NCBI GenBank assembly: GCA_910583545.1
Contig: CAJTXM010000001.1
Span: 130,155 to 194,154, forward strand
DNA from: an uncultured Christensenella sp.
GTDB lineage: Bacteria > Bacillota > Clostridia > Christensenellales > Borkfalkiaceae
Direction of reading: 5' to 3'
DNA: 64,000 bases
Below are positions 7,815 to 16,855 of this stretch, one piece after another. The notes beneath the pieces were generated by a model. That model did no database searches. It saw nothing but the letters and a program-made list of their open reading frames with translations, and was not told the origin of the DNA. How positions within the stretch are numbered: position 1 is the stretch's first letter; every line of letters starts with the position of its first letter. The translations under genes and the position numbers were made by a program.

Positions 7815-8690
7815 TTATTTCCACAATTTGTCGGGATCGAAGCCGAACACCTGCACGACTTCGAGGTGGGGACTGTTTGCAATGTCCTTCGACATTACCA
7901 TCGTTCCGCCGTTGCTGTCCAAATCGACGCCGAAATGATTATAGGCATACCATACGAGATGCGAGCAGTGGGTGTAGTCAATCGAGTTTTTGCTTCTGAA
8001 AATACCGATAAGCGAACTGTAATCTATTCCTACAAGATTTTTAACCGCATAGTCCGCGACGTTTTTTCCAAGCTTTTCATCCTTTGGCGAAAGCACTAAA
8101 AAATTTATTCGGTCGGTAAATCTTCTCGTGGTCTTGATAATGCTCGGCTGTCCGTAAGATTCGGCTTGCAGAACCTCGCCCGAAGCTCCGTTTACGACAA
8201 GCCCTGCGTGACCTATCCGCCAACCGCCTATGTGCGTAGAAGCGGTTACGAGTATATCGCCGTTTTCAAGATAAGTGACGGGAACGTGGCTGTCGACGTG
8301 ATCGGTGCACATATACAGTCCGAAGGGCTTTCTCACCGTTTCGCGTTCGGCAAAATAGCTTTTCTGAATTTCTAAGATTCTCACAATTCCGTTTTTGCCT
8401 TCACTGCGCATTCTGTCGACGCCGACTCTGGTAAGTCCCGTCTGCGCGTAGAGTTTTTCGTAATCTGCGTCGCTTAAAGGCGAAGCCGAACGGAGCAGAG
8501 GCTCGATGTTTTCCATCGGATATTCCGGACGCCAGTAAACCTCTTTATCGGCGCAGGACAAAGATATCTGCATTACCGAAAGGACTGCAAGCAGAATAAA
8601 TCCCAAAATTGTGAATACGGAAAACACCGCTTTTTTTACGTTTCTTCTTCTTTTCAAGATGTCGTTGCCCTGCGCATATCTGCGCGTCAA
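7815..8690 (-). CDS. YiiX/YebB-type permuted papain-like amidase, membrane anchored
   Basis: 291 residues with one N-terminal membrane segment (about 19-42) and an outward catalytic domain. The permuted NlpC/P60 arrangement is visible as GHAGLVV (His near residue 164) before THCSHLVWYAYNHFGVDLD (Cys near 241). Such enzymes cleave amide bonds in peptidoglycan peptides or lipidated substrates; the exact substrate is unknown. The gene starts 5 bases after the stop of the M20 dipeptidase gene, with its ribosome-binding site inside that gene's end, so the two are co-transcribed and may act together in peptide or cell-wall turnover. Confidence 0.75.
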   Translation of the reverse strand: MTRRYAQGNDILKRRRNVKKAVFSVFTILGFILLAVLSVMQISLSCADKEVYWRPEYPMENIEPLLRSASPLSDADYEKLYAQTGLTRVGVDRMRSEGKNGIVRILEIQKSYFAERETVRKPFGLYMCTDHVDSHVPVTYLENGDILVTASTHIGGWRIGHAGLVVNGASGEVLQAESYGQPSIIKTTRRFTDRINFLVLSPKDEKLGKNVADYAVKNLVGIDYSSLIGIFRSKNSIDYTHCSHLVWYAYNHFGVDLDSNGGTMVMSKDIANSPHLEVVQVFGFDPDKLWK

Positions 8691-8695
8691 TCTTA

Positions 8696-9970
8696 TTATT
8701 TCGTCAGTCTTGTCAAAGCCAGCTTATAGATTTTTAAACATTTTTCTATTTTTTCAAACGTGATATATTCGTCGGGCTGATGAATTACGTTTTCTTCGCC
8801 CTCTTCTTCCGGTCCGAACGCGACTCCGCATTTGAGAGCGCGCGCGTACGTTCCGCCGCCGATAGCAATCGGCTTCATTTTTTTGCCCGTCACTTCGCAA
8901 TAAGTATCCGAAAGCGTTTTTATAAGAGGGAAGTCCTTATCGTTATACAGCGGAGCCTGATAGTGCGTGACTTCGTACTTCACGCCCGTCTTCTCTATTT
9001 CGCCAAGCACGTCCGCACGCGAATATGTGGCAGGGAAGCGGATATCGCAGGTAACGTGAACGCCGTGACTGTCGCTTGAAATTACGTTCGGCGAAAAAGT
9101 AAGTCTGCCCGTTTCGTCTTCTAAATGCGATAAATTGAAGCCGTCTTCAAACAACAGATTTATTCCCCTTTCGAGTCCGATATAATCAAGCGCGGGAAGT
9201 ATTGCGTTTATCCCTGCCTCGGGCGTGGAGCCGTGCGCCGATTTCCCTTTAACGGTGAGCTTTCCGTTTGCGTAAGATATCTCTCTGTCGGGATATGCTT
9301 GGGCGAGCGCGTTCAGCTTTCCGGTATTTTCGTCCGCGGTGACTTCGCAAAGATCGCAAACCATATTGCCCCTTTCTCCGCCTTTAATCTCTTTGAAGCC
9401 GACGGGGCGGGGGAAGGTAAAATTAATTTGCAGAATTCCCTTTTCGGCGTAGATAACGGGGAAATCGGCGTCGGGAGAAAAGCCCGTTTCCGGCATAGTG
9501 GAGTGCGCTTTGAAATAATCGATGCACTGCCAGCCGCTCTCTTCGTTACAGCCGACAATAAGGCGTATGCGCTTTTTTGGTTCGAAGCCCTCGTCTTTCA
9601 GCGATTTCAGGCAGTACAGCAAAATCACCGCAGGTCCTTTATCGTCCATTGCGCCCCTGCCGTAAAGCCTCTTTCCGGTGTAATCTATTTCTCCGCCGAA
9701 AGGCTCTTTCGTCCAGCCGTTGCCGGCAGGCACCACGTCGAGGTGGGCAAGAACTCCGAAATCTTCGCCCCCGCCGAAAACGACCTCGCCTGCATAGTTG
9801 TCGTAATTGACGGTCTGAAAACCGAACGAGGAAGCGAGGGATAGAAATTTTTCAAGGCATTCCGCCGCTCCCCTGCCGAAAGGCATACCCTTTTCGGGTT
9901 GAGTCTGTTCGGAATTTATTTTTATCATTTCCGATATGCTTAATAAAGTCTGTTCGAATAAATTGTCCAT
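8696..9970 (-). CDS. pepV: M20 family dipeptidase (PepV/Sapep type)
   Basis: 424-residue zinc-dependent dipeptidase, cytosolic (no signal). Metal-site motifs in order: GVLAHLDVVPAG (His/Asp near 76), YGRGAMDDKGP (Asp near 108), GCNEESG (general-base Glu pair near 145), SPDADFP, and the C-terminal GGGTYARA with a late His (EENVIHQPDEY). A lid domain occupies the middle third, as in PepV. Family members trim dipeptides after peptide uptake or from cell-wall turnover. First gene of a two-gene minus-strand operon with the amidase, from a divergent promoter region shared with radC. Confidence 0.9.
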   Translation of the reverse strand: MDNLFEQTLLSISEMIKINSEQTQPEKGMPFGRGAAECLEKFLSLASSFGFQTVNYDNYAGEVVFGGGEDFGVLAHLDVVPAGNGWTKEPFGGEIDYTGKRLYGRGAMDDKGPAVILLYCLKSLKDEGFEPKKRIRLIVGCNEESGWQCIDYFKAHSTMPETGFSPDADFPVIYAEKGILQINFTFPRPVGFKEIKGGERGNMVCDLCEVTADENTGKLNALAQAYPDREISYANGKLTVKGKSAHGSTPEAGINAILPALDYIGLERGINLLFEDGFNLSHLEDETGRLTFSPNVISSDSHGVHVTCDIRFPATYSRADVLGEIEKTGVKYEVTHYQAPLYNDKDFPLIKTLSDTYCEVTGKKMKPIAIGGGTYARALKCGVAFGPEEEGEENVIHQPDEYITFEKIEKCLKIYKLALTRLTK

Positions 9971-10002
9971 ATTGCGCCCTTTTTTAAAATTATTATAAAA
10001 AC

Positions 10003-10031
10003 ATTATACAACTTTATTTTTTTATGGTAAA
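10003..10031 (-). promoter_or_regulatory. Promoter of the dipeptidase operon
   Basis: On the - strand TTTACC, 17 bp, TATAAT. A + strand -10 for radC (TAAAAT, 10028-10033) overlaps its -35, so the two divergent transcripts may compete for polymerase. Confidence 0.6.
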
Positions 10032-10066
10032 ATGTTTTTGAGTAAAATTTTTTGCGGGGTGGGAAA

Positions 10067-10804
10067 TTGCACGAAGGGCACAGACAGCGAATGTATGAAA
10101 AACTTGAAAACGGGGACGATCTGTTCGATCACGAAGTTCTGGAAATTCTTCTCTATGCCGTCTGTCCGCGGATAAATACAAATCCTCTTGCTCATAAACT
10201 TATGGACAGGTTCGTCACGCTGTACAACGTTTTAAACGCAAGCGTGAAAGAACTGAAAGGCGTGGACGGCGTCGGCGATGCCGTGGCTAAGTATCTCAGG
10301 TCGGTCGGAATGAGCGCGGAGCGCGCCGGCAGAATAGGCAACACGCCTTCTTTGAAAACTTTCGGCGACTGCAAGAGATTTCTGCATCTGCGGTTTTTCA
10401 ACAAGACGGTTGAAAACGTGGAGATATATTTCACGGACGGCGAAAGTCGGGTGAAGCGGATATTTAACTATTCCACTTCCGAAAAGAGCCGCGCCATCGC
10501 CAACGCCGACGACATTGCGCGCAACGTTGCGCTTATTCGGCCGGTGAACGTAATAATAGCGCACAACCACGTCAGCGGAACGACTGCGCCGTCCTGCTAC
10601 GACGACGAGTTTACGGGAATGATGCAGTTCATATGCGACGTAAATGGAATAAACGTTGCAGACCACTTCATATACCGCAGTGAAAACGAAATTTTCAGTT
10701 ACAGGGACGACGGACGGCTGGACAGAATAAAGAGTATGTACGGCTGGAAAAATTTTGAAAAATGGATAAAAACTTCAAACTCAGCGAAAGCAGAAAACAT
10801 TTAG
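10067..10804 (+). CDS. radC: RadC-family JAB/MPN-domain protein
   Basis: 245 residues from a TTG start; GGGGTGGG lies just upstream and the family's characteristic beginning (HEGHRQRM) follows at once. A further in-frame TTG at 10052 is less likely. N-terminal helix-hairpin-helix-like part (LKGVDGVGDAVAKYL) followed by the MPN metal motif AHNHVSG with a distal DD (PSCYDDEFT), the intact JAMM pattern. RadC proteins were once linked to repair, but the cellular role is unclear. Its last 43 bases overlap the histidine kinase gene, so the three genes to 12645 are probably one transcript. Confidence 0.85.
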   Translation: MHEGHRQRMYEKLENGDDLFDHEVLEILLYAVCPRINTNPLAHKLMDRFVTLYNVLNASVKELKGVDGVGDAVAKYLRSVGMSAERAGRIGNTPSLKTFGDCKRFLHLRFFNKTVENVEIYFTDGESRVKRIFNYSTSEKSRAIANADDIARNVALIRPVNVIIAHNHVSGTTAPSCYDDEFTGMMQFICDVNGINVADHFIYRSENEIFSYRDDGRLDRIKSMYGWKNFEKWIKTSNSAKAENI

Positions 10805-12000
10805 TAAGTTCGATAAAAATAGTGCTTATATCGATGCTTGCCATAATCGAAATAATCGTCTGCGCGCAGTATGCGACGCAGTATATCGAAAAGGGCAGGA
10901 CGGGAGATCTTATCGCCGTTATCATAAGCTGTGTGCTTTTGGTGACATTTGCAAGCATAGATTCGTTCGCGGTCAAAAACTTAGTCGTAAAGTACGTGTT
11001 TTTCGGCTTCGACTCCGTATGCGTTCTCCTTTTATGCGTCTTTACGGGCAACACCTATCTTTCGACGCTGTACTGTCTGGTGCTGACGCAGATATACATT
11101 TCCATAGACGGTTTAAGGGAAAATCTTATTCTGTTTTCGGTGAGCTGTGCGCTGTTCATAATTTCATTCGTGTGCGGAAGAATTTTAGGGGCAAGCGGTT
11201 CCACCGTTTACGAAAGTCTTGTGGAAATAATCGGCGACAGTATTTTAGGCGTTGCGATACTCGCCGTTCACTTTGCGGTCGTAAGCTTTATTTTAAAATT
11301 CTATTCCAACAACCAACAGCTGAGAAGCGCGCTCAACGAGGCAGATGAAAGCAAGGCGCAGCTCGAACAGGCATATAAGGAAATTTCGCGCACCGCGGTA
11401 TACGAGGAGCGCAACAGAATAGCAAAGGATATACACGACAATGCAGGGCATTCGATGACGACCGTAATTATGCAGACGGAGGCGGCAAAGCTTCTTATCG
11501 ACAGCGATCCCGAAGAGGCGAAAAACAGAATTATTTCCGCAAACATTCAGGCGAAAAACGCTTTGGAACAGATGAGAGAAAGCGTGCATCTTCTTGCAGG
11601 CAAGACGGATATGCACTCTTTAAAAGGCGAGATAGAGGAGATAATAGCGCAGACCATTGACGGGACCGAGCTGAAAATACGGTGCAATATCGAGGACGCC
11701 GAACTTGACGGCGAGAAGTCGCGCTTTATTTGCAACAGCGTAAAAGAATGTCTTGTCAACGGCATAAGGCACGGCAGGGCGACGGCGTTCTTCGTCGAAA
11801 TGCGGAAGGAGTTTTCATCAATTACCCTGCGCATATCCGACAACGGAAGCGGCGCCGAGGGTGAAATAAAAGAGGGCTTCGGACTCCGCGGAATAAGAGA
11901 AAAAGCCGAAAAACTCGGCGGAAGGTGCTCGTTTTCAAGCGAGGCCGGCGAGGGCTTCGAAACGGAAATAACCATACCCGAAAAAACAAACAAGAGGTAA
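10762..12000 (+). CDS. NarL-type sensor histidine kinase (HisKA_3)
   Basis: 412 residues. Five or six membrane segments fill residues about 15-180 without a large external loop, as in DesK/LiaS-like kinases that sense membrane state or use partners. A coiled-coil linker leads to the HisKA_3 box EERNRIAKDIHDNAGH (phospho-acceptor His225) and a HATPase domain with CNSVKECLVNGIRHG (N box), ISDNGSGA and GFGLRGIREKA (G boxes). The start ATG lies inside radC. The response regulator begins 3 bases after the stop codon, making it the cognate partner. Confidence 0.92.
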   Translation: MDKNFKLSESRKHLVSSIKIVLISMLAIIEIIVCAQYATQYIEKGRTGDLIAVIISCVLLVTFASIDSFAVKNLVVKYVFFGFDSVCVLLLCVFTGNTYLSTLYCLVLTQIYISIDGLRENLILFSVSCALFIISFVCGRILGASGSTVYESLVEIIGDSILGVAILAVHFAVVSFILKFYSNNQQLRSALNEADESKAQLEQAYKEISRTAVYEERNRIAKDIHDNAGHSMTTVIMQTEAAKLLIDSDPEEAKNRIISANIQAKNALEQMRESVHLLAGKTDMHSLKGEIEEIIAQTIDGTELKIRCNIEDAELDGEKSRFICNSVKECLVNGIRHGRATAFFVEMRKEFSSITLRISDNGSGAEGEIKEGFGLRGIREKAEKLGGRCSFSSEAGEGFETEITIPEKTNKR

Positions 12001-12003
12001 AAA

Positions 12004-12645
12004 ATGATAAAAATACTTTTGGCGGACGATCAGACTATTCTGACGGAGGGCATAAAGAGCGTGCTCGAAACCTGCCCCGACTTCAAGGTCGTGGGCATAG
12101 CTCAGGACGGAGCGGAGGCGGTAAAACTCTGCGAATCGCTCAAACCCGACGTGGTGCTTATGGATATCCGTATGCCGAATATGAACGGAGTCGTGGCAAC
12201 AAAGCGTATAAAAGAGATAGATGACAGAGTAAAGATAATAGTGCTGACTACGTTCGACGACAGCGACTATATTTTAAGTGCGATAAACAACGGAGCAAGC
12301 GGATATCTTTTAAAGGATATCGGCTCGACCGCGCTTATAGATTCTATCAAAAACGCCTATGCAGGCGATACTATTCTTCCTTCGAAGATAGCAAAAAAGA
12401 TTACGGACGCGGCTATGATGGTTTCGTCCGACAAGGAAATAAAGCTAAAAAAAGCTTTCAACCTTTCGGACAGAGAGGTTGAAATAGCGCTTATGATAAA
12501 CGACGGTTTCACCAACAGACAGATAGCTTCGGTTATGCAGCTTTCGGACGGCACGGCAAGAAATTACATAAGCTCGATATATTCCAAACTCGGCGTCGAC
12601 GGCAGGCCTGCCGCGGTTGAAAAAATTAAATCGAAAATCAGATAA
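12004..12645 (+). CDS. NarL/FixJ-type response regulator
   Basis: 213 residues: receiver domain 1-120 with acidic pocket ADDQ, phospho-acceptor Asp54 (VVLMDIRMPNM) and Lys near 104 (LLKDIG), then a LuxR-type helix-turn-helix (FNLSDREVEIALMINDGF, about residues 152-205). It is phosphorylated by the kinase just upstream and binds DNA. Its targets are not evident; the nearest promoter-rich region (12670-12804) directly downstream is a candidate. Ribosome-binding site AAGAGG overlaps the kinase end. Confidence 0.93.
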   Translation: MIKILLADDQTILTEGIKSVLETCPDFKVVGIAQDGAEAVKLCESLKPDVVLMDIRMPNMNGVVATKRIKEIDDRVKIIVLTTFDDSDYILSAINNGASGYLLKDIGSTALIDSIKNAYAGDTILPSKIAKKITDAAMMVSSDKEIKLKKAFNLSDREVEIALMINDGFTNRQIASVMQLSDGTARNYISSIYSKLGVDGRPAAVEKIKSKIR

Positions 12646-12669
12646 AAAAGACTTTGCCGCGCGGATATT

Positions 12670-12698
12670 TTGAACTGAGTAGAAGTTGCGCGTATAAT
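12670..12698 (+). promoter_or_regulatory. Promoter without an attached ORF
   Basis: TTGAAC, 17 bp, TATAAT. Only about 50 bases downstream lies a strong hairpin (12724-12748), so the transcript would be a very short RNA unless it reads through into the solute-binding gene. Confidence 0.6.
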
Positions 12699-12723
12699 AC
12701 GGACGGCGGTGCCCGCTTTCAAC

Positions 12724-12757
12724 CCCCGAAGGCAGTTTCCTTCGGGGGAAATTTTAT
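12724..12757 (+). terminator. Hairpin terminator between response regulator and solute-binding gene
   Basis: CCCCCGAAGG / CCTTCGGGGG with loop CAGTTT, followed by AAATTTT. Ends either the radC-kinase-regulator transcript or the short RNA from the promoter at 12670. Confidence 0.7.
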
Positions 12758-12775
12758 ATATATTAATTAAAAAGG

Positions 12776-12804
12776 TTGTCACTTGCGCGGAAAGGTGATA
12801 TAAT
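12776..12804 (+). promoter_or_regulatory. Promoter of the binding-protein/hybrid-kinase operon
   Basis: TTGTCA, 17 bp, TATAAT, 60 bases before the ATG at 12865. Confidence 0.75.
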
Positions 12805-12864
12805 TAAAATTGAAATATTATATCCGCTGATCGGTAAAAACAGAAAACAACTAAGGAAATTTTT

Positions 12865-14169
12865 ATGAAAAAACAATTTTCGGCTTTGCTCTGTATGGCG
12901 GTATCCGCCGCGGCGCTTTCGGGTTGCGCCGGATACGGGAGCGAGGGCATTATAATCAAGGACAAACCGCATTCGGGAACGGCTGCGACCGATTTAAGGC
13001 TTTTCGGCTACAAGGTCGGAACTCCCAGCTTACTTGCGATTGAAAATACTTTCGTCGCATTTTTGAAAGAACATTCGGGTCTGAACGTCATTTACGAAGG
13101 TATAATAGAGGACGAGTATTATCCGGCTTTCGAAAAAAGGAGCGAAACGGGAAACCTTTCCGACGCGTTTATGATAAACACGGAAATCTACCGCACGCTC
13201 AGAAAGGACAATAAACTTGCCGACCTTTCGGACGCGGTCGATCTGAATTCTTTCACAAAGACGGTTAAAGATCAGATAGTGGGTGAGGACGGCAGGGCGT
13301 ATTTTATCCCCGGCGCCGTTTCGGGGTACAGTATGTACGTCAATTACGACCTTTTAAGCAGGGAAAATATCGCCGTTCCGACCAACCTTTCGGAATTTAC
13401 GGAGGCGTGCAGATATTTTGTTTCGAAAAACGTCATACCCGTGATAATAAACAACGACAACGCGCTTATGACGCTTATACAGTCCAAGGGGCTGTATTCC
13501 GTATATCAGAGCGCGGACGTCAATGGGAAAATCGCTTCGTTCAACGACAATCCTTATCTCGCTTACGAATATATCTGCGAGGGGATAGACCTCGTTTCCG
13601 ATATGGTGGACGGCGGTTTCGTAGCGATGAAAGAGGGGCTGGAAACCAAGCAGTCGTCAGAGGAGATAGACCTCTTCGTCAAGGGCGACAGACCGTTTAT
13701 GATTGCAAGCAGTCTTATATCGGGGCAGGTCAAGGAAAGATTTTTCGCCGAAAATAATTCGTTCAACTACGGTATTCACCCTTATCCGATACTTTCGGAC
13801 GGCTCGGTTCTTGCAATAGATTTAGATACCTGCATAGCGGTCAACGCCGAAGGAGCTAACCTCGCGTCCGCTAAAAAACTCGTTTCGTTTATGTCAAAGC
13901 CGTCGCATATCTACGATTACAGTGAAAGCCAGAGCAGTTTTATGCCCCTTGCGGACTGTAAGAAACCTTCCGACGCGGCGCTTGCGCCCTCGTACGATCA
14001 TTACGTTTCGGGGAAAATCGTAGTTCAGTACGATTACCGTCTGACGATTGAAGAGCTTGACGAACTCGTCTACGACTGCGGAGCAATGCTTGTCTGCGGA
14101 GAGAGCAAAGAGGCGGTAAAAGAATATCTCGAAGCCGGACTTATTGAAAGAGGAGGCAGAAAGATATGA
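12865..14169 (+). CDS. Extracellular solute-binding lipoprotein (sugar type) paired with a kinase
   Basis: 434 residues; lipobox ALSGC with Cys21. The rest follows the type-1 extracellular solute-binding pattern: N-lobe start LRLFGYKVGTP, middle VNYDLLSRENIAVPTNLSEF, and FVKGDRPFMIASSL. These proteins bind oligosaccharides for ABC importers, but no permease or ATPase gene is adjacent. Instead the gene overlaps the next one (hybrid sensor kinase) by 4 bases (ATGA). This suggests the lipoprotein presents ligand to the kinase's external Cache domain as a co-sensor. That role is inferred from context only. Confidence 0.82.
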   Translation: MKKQFSALLCMAVSAAALSGCAGYGSEGIIIKDKPHSGTAATDLRLFGYKVGTPSLLAIENTFVAFLKEHSGLNVIYEGIIEDEYYPAFEKRSETGNLSDAFMINTEIYRTLRKDNKLADLSDAVDLNSFTKTVKDQIVGEDGRAYFIPGAVSGYSMYVNYDLLSRENIAVPTNLSEFTEACRYFVSKNVIPVIINNDNALMTLIQSKGLYSVYQSADVNGKIASFNDNPYLAYEYICEGIDLVSDMVDGGFVAMKEGLETKQSSEEIDLFVKGDRPFMIASSLISGQVKERFFAENNSFNYGIHPYPILSDGSVLAIDLDTCIAVNAEGANLASAKKLVSFMSKPSHIYDYSESQSSFMPLADCKKPSDAALAPSYDHYVSGKIVVQYDYRLTIEELDELVYDCGAMLVCGESKEAVKEYLEAGLIERGGRKI

Positions 14170-16760
14170 AATTCAAGGCCCGTATAAAAGCAATTCTCTA
14201 CGCCCTTCTTGCGGTTGTGTTCGTCACCGCGTGCGTAGTTTCGCTGTATTTTTACACCGCTAAACAGCGCAAAAGCTTATGGCGTCAGCTTGTAATGAAC
14301 GTTATGGAAGTTACCGAACAGGGCGGTCATAGCTTCGAAGTATACCTCAACGAAAAGCTTGAAATGGTGGGCAGGCTCGAAGCGCGTCTTTCTAATCTCA
14401 ATTCGGACAACCGCGCAGAGATAGAAAGTATTCTTGCCTCGTTTTTAAGCGAAAACAGCATTATTTTCTGCGCGGTGTTCGACGAAGAAAAAGATATACT
14501 CTATTTCGGCGACGGAAACGAACCTCAGGAATATTACGCCGACGATAACAAGCTCGGTAACGAAAAGGACGAGAAGGAAGCCTTTGAAGAATTTTTCGCA
14601 AACTGTACCGAAAAGAGAGGCTATAACGAGCCTTACTGCAATCTTGTCAACGGACTGAGGACTCTCGGCGTCTATGCAAACTTCGATTTCAAGGACGGAA
14701 AAAAGGGCATAGTCAGGCTTGGACAGTACACCTCCGCGCTCAAAAACGAATTTACGCTGACCTTTTTCGACGGAGCGGGTTTTTCGTATATAGTCAATTC
14801 TGTCGGCGACGTTATAATTCATCCCCTGCAAACGAACAGCAACCATACTTTTCTGAACGTGTTCGAACTCATCGGACAGGATAATTCCGAAGAGGATATG
14901 AACACATTCATCCACAGTATGAAAGACGGCAATATAGGCGCTATGCAGCTTGAATTCGGCGGAACGTCGCAGGTATTCACCTTCGTCCCGATTTCCGCAA
15001 ACGAGGGCTGGTATCTGATTTCCGTAATTCCCGATTCAACGCTGAATACCCACGCCGACAGCATACTCAATACTATGTCGGTGACTGCGGTCATTCTCGT
15101 TATAGTGTTTGCCGTATTCATAATAATCGCGGTCGTGTTTTTCGTTTACCGCAAGAAGATGAAGCTTCACAGCGAACAGCAGGAGCAGAACAGAATAGTG
15201 CTCGAAGGCGCGCTGAAACTTGCAAAACAGGCGAGCGAGGCAAAGACGCTGTTCCTTTCTAATATGTCGCACGATATCCGTACGCCTATGAACGCTATCG
15301 TCGGTATGACAACTATTGCGGCTAAGCATATGGACGACAAAAAGAAAGTCGAGGACTGCCTCAATAAAATTTCGCTTTCGGGACATCATCTTTTAACGCT
15401 CATTAACGACGTGCTCGACATTTCCAAAATAGAGAGCGGAAAAATAGCTTTGAATCCGGTTGCGGTTTCGCTGAGAAACGTTATGTCGAATCTCGTCAAC
15501 ATCGTCCGTCCGCTTATCAAAGCAAAAAATCAGTCTTTCGAAGTACACATAAAGGGCATCGATTACGAAACGGTCATAGTCGACGAAGTGCGTCTGAGCC
15601 AGATATTCATCAATATTTTAAGCAACGCCGTAAAATACACCCAGCCCGACACGGGCAAGATAGTTTTAGAACTTTTCGAAGAACTTCTGCCCGACGGCAA
15701 GAGCGTGAGGGTCACTTATATCGTTCAGGATAACGGTATGGGAATGAGCGAAGAATTCCAGAAAAATATGTACGAAATCTTCTCCCGCGCCGAGGACAGC
15801 CGAACAAACAAGATACAGGGCTCCGGCTTGGGGCTTGCCATAGTCAAGCAGATGGTAACGCTTATGAACGGTACCATAGAGTGCGAAAGCGAACTTGACA
15901 AGGGAACCAAGTTCACGATAAAGCTCGATCTTCCCATCGGCAAGAGCGACACCGACGACCGTAAACTGCCCGACGTAAGAATTCTCGTAGTCGACGACGA
16001 CGAAATATTCCTTGAAACTACAAGGGATACGATAGAGGATCTTGGCGCGCAGATAGATACCGCTACGACGGGCGAGCAGGCGTTGAAGCTTGCTTCCGAG
16101 AACGCGTATTCCGTCATAATCGTCGACTGGCGTATGCCCGATATGAACGGCTGCGATATCGCCGAAAGCATCAGAAAGAAAGTCAAGAAGCCCACGCCCA
16201 TAATTCTTGCAAGCGCGTACGACTGGACTGAAATAGAAGAGAAGATGCACGGCAAGAAGATAGACGGATTTATTTCAAAACCGCTGTTCCGCTCTTATAT
16301 CTATGAAAAGCTCTGCGAAGCGCTGAAAATCGAAGCGGAGAAAAACCCCGTTCACGCCGACGGCACAAACGACCTCGAAGGACTGCACATTTTAGTCGCC
16401 GAGGACAACGAACTTAACTGGGAAGTCATTTCCGAACTTTTGGAGATGTACAACATAACCGCCGAGCGCGCCGAAAACGGCAGACTTTGCATCGAAAAGC
16501 TCACTTCCGAACCCGAGGGAACGTTTGATCTCATTTTAATGGACGTGCAGATGCCCGAAATGGACGGAAAATCCGCGACGAAGAAGATAAGGAAGCTGGA
16601 AAACGATTATATGCGCAATATACCTATAATCGCTATGACGGCGGACGCCTTCGCCGAAGATATTGCTTCCTGTATAGATGCGGGAATGAACGGACATACG
16701 GCAAAACCCGTCGATATGGACGTCCTCTTCCACGAAATACAGAAAATATTAAAGAAATAA
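14166..16760 (+). CDS. Hybrid histidine kinase: Cache-HisKA-HATPase-REC-REC
   Basis: 864 residues. Membrane segment about 9-30, extracytoplasmic Cache-like domain about 40-295, second membrane segment 300-328, HisKA box FLSNMSHDIRTPMNAIVG (His369), N box ILSNAVKYT (Asn486), G boxes QDNGMGM (521-527) and GSGLGLA (552-558), receiver 1 (acceptor Asp654 in IIVDWRMPDM) and receiver 2 (Asp793 in LMDVQMPEMD). No output DNA-binding or Hpt domain is attached, so a separate Hpt or regulator must receive the phosphate. It overlaps the solute-binding gene and ends at a large palindromic terminator. Confidence 0.92.
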   Translation: MKFKARIKAILYALLAVVFVTACVVSLYFYTAKQRKSLWRQLVMNVMEVTEQGGHSFEVYLNEKLEMVGRLEARLSNLNSDNRAEIESILASFLSENSIIFCAVFDEEKDILYFGDGNEPQEYYADDNKLGNEKDEKEAFEEFFANCTEKRGYNEPYCNLVNGLRTLGVYANFDFKDGKKGIVRLGQYTSALKNEFTLTFFDGAGFSYIVNSVGDVIIHPLQTNSNHTFLNVFELIGQDNSEEDMNTFIHSMKDGNIGAMQLEFGGTSQVFTFVPISANEGWYLISVIPDSTLNTHADSILNTMSVTAVILVIVFAVFIIIAVVFFVYRKKMKLHSEQQEQNRIVLEGALKLAKQASEAKTLFLSNMSHDIRTPMNAIVGMTTIAAKHMDDKKKVEDCLNKISLSGHHLLTLINDVLDISKIESGKIALNPVAVSLRNVMSNLVNIVRPLIKAKNQSFEVHIKGIDYETVIVDEVRLSQIFINILSNAVKYTQPDTGKIVLELFEELLPDGKSVRVTYIVQDNGMGMSEEFQKNMYEIFSRAEDSRTNKIQGSGLGLAIVKQMVTLMNGTIECESELDKGTKFTIKLDLPIGKSDTDDRKLPDVRILVVDDDEIFLETTRDTIEDLGAQIDTATTGEQALKLASENAYSVIIVDWRMPDMNGCDIAESIRKKVKKPTPIILASAYDWTEIEEKMHGKKIDGFISKPLFRSYIYEKLCEALKIEAEKNPVHADGTNDLEGLHILVAEDNELNWEVISELLEMYNITAERAENGRLCIEKLTSEPEGTFDLILMDVQMPEMDGKSATKKIRKLENDYMRNIPIIAMTADAFAEDIASCIDAGMNGHTAKPVDMDVLFHEIQKILKK

Positions 16761-16798
16761 AATATATGCAGGCGCAAAATTTTGCGCCTGCATATATT
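16761..16798. terminator. 38-bp perfect palindrome, bidirectional terminator
   Basis: Two exact 19-base arms (AATATATGCAGGCGCAAAA and its complement) with no spacer, starting right after the kinase stop codon. Works structurally in both directions. Confidence 0.8.
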
Positions 16799-16821
16799 GC
16801 TTTTAACTTTAAAATAAACTA

Positions 16822-16850
16822 TTGACTTTTAAGGAATAAAATGTTAAAAT
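16822..16850 (+). promoter_or_regulatory. Promoter of the BspA-like gene leader
   Basis: TTGACT, 17 bp, TAAAAT. The predicted start (about 16857) coincides with the 5' strand of the leader's P1 stem. Confidence 0.75.
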
Positions 16851-16855
16851 CAAAG

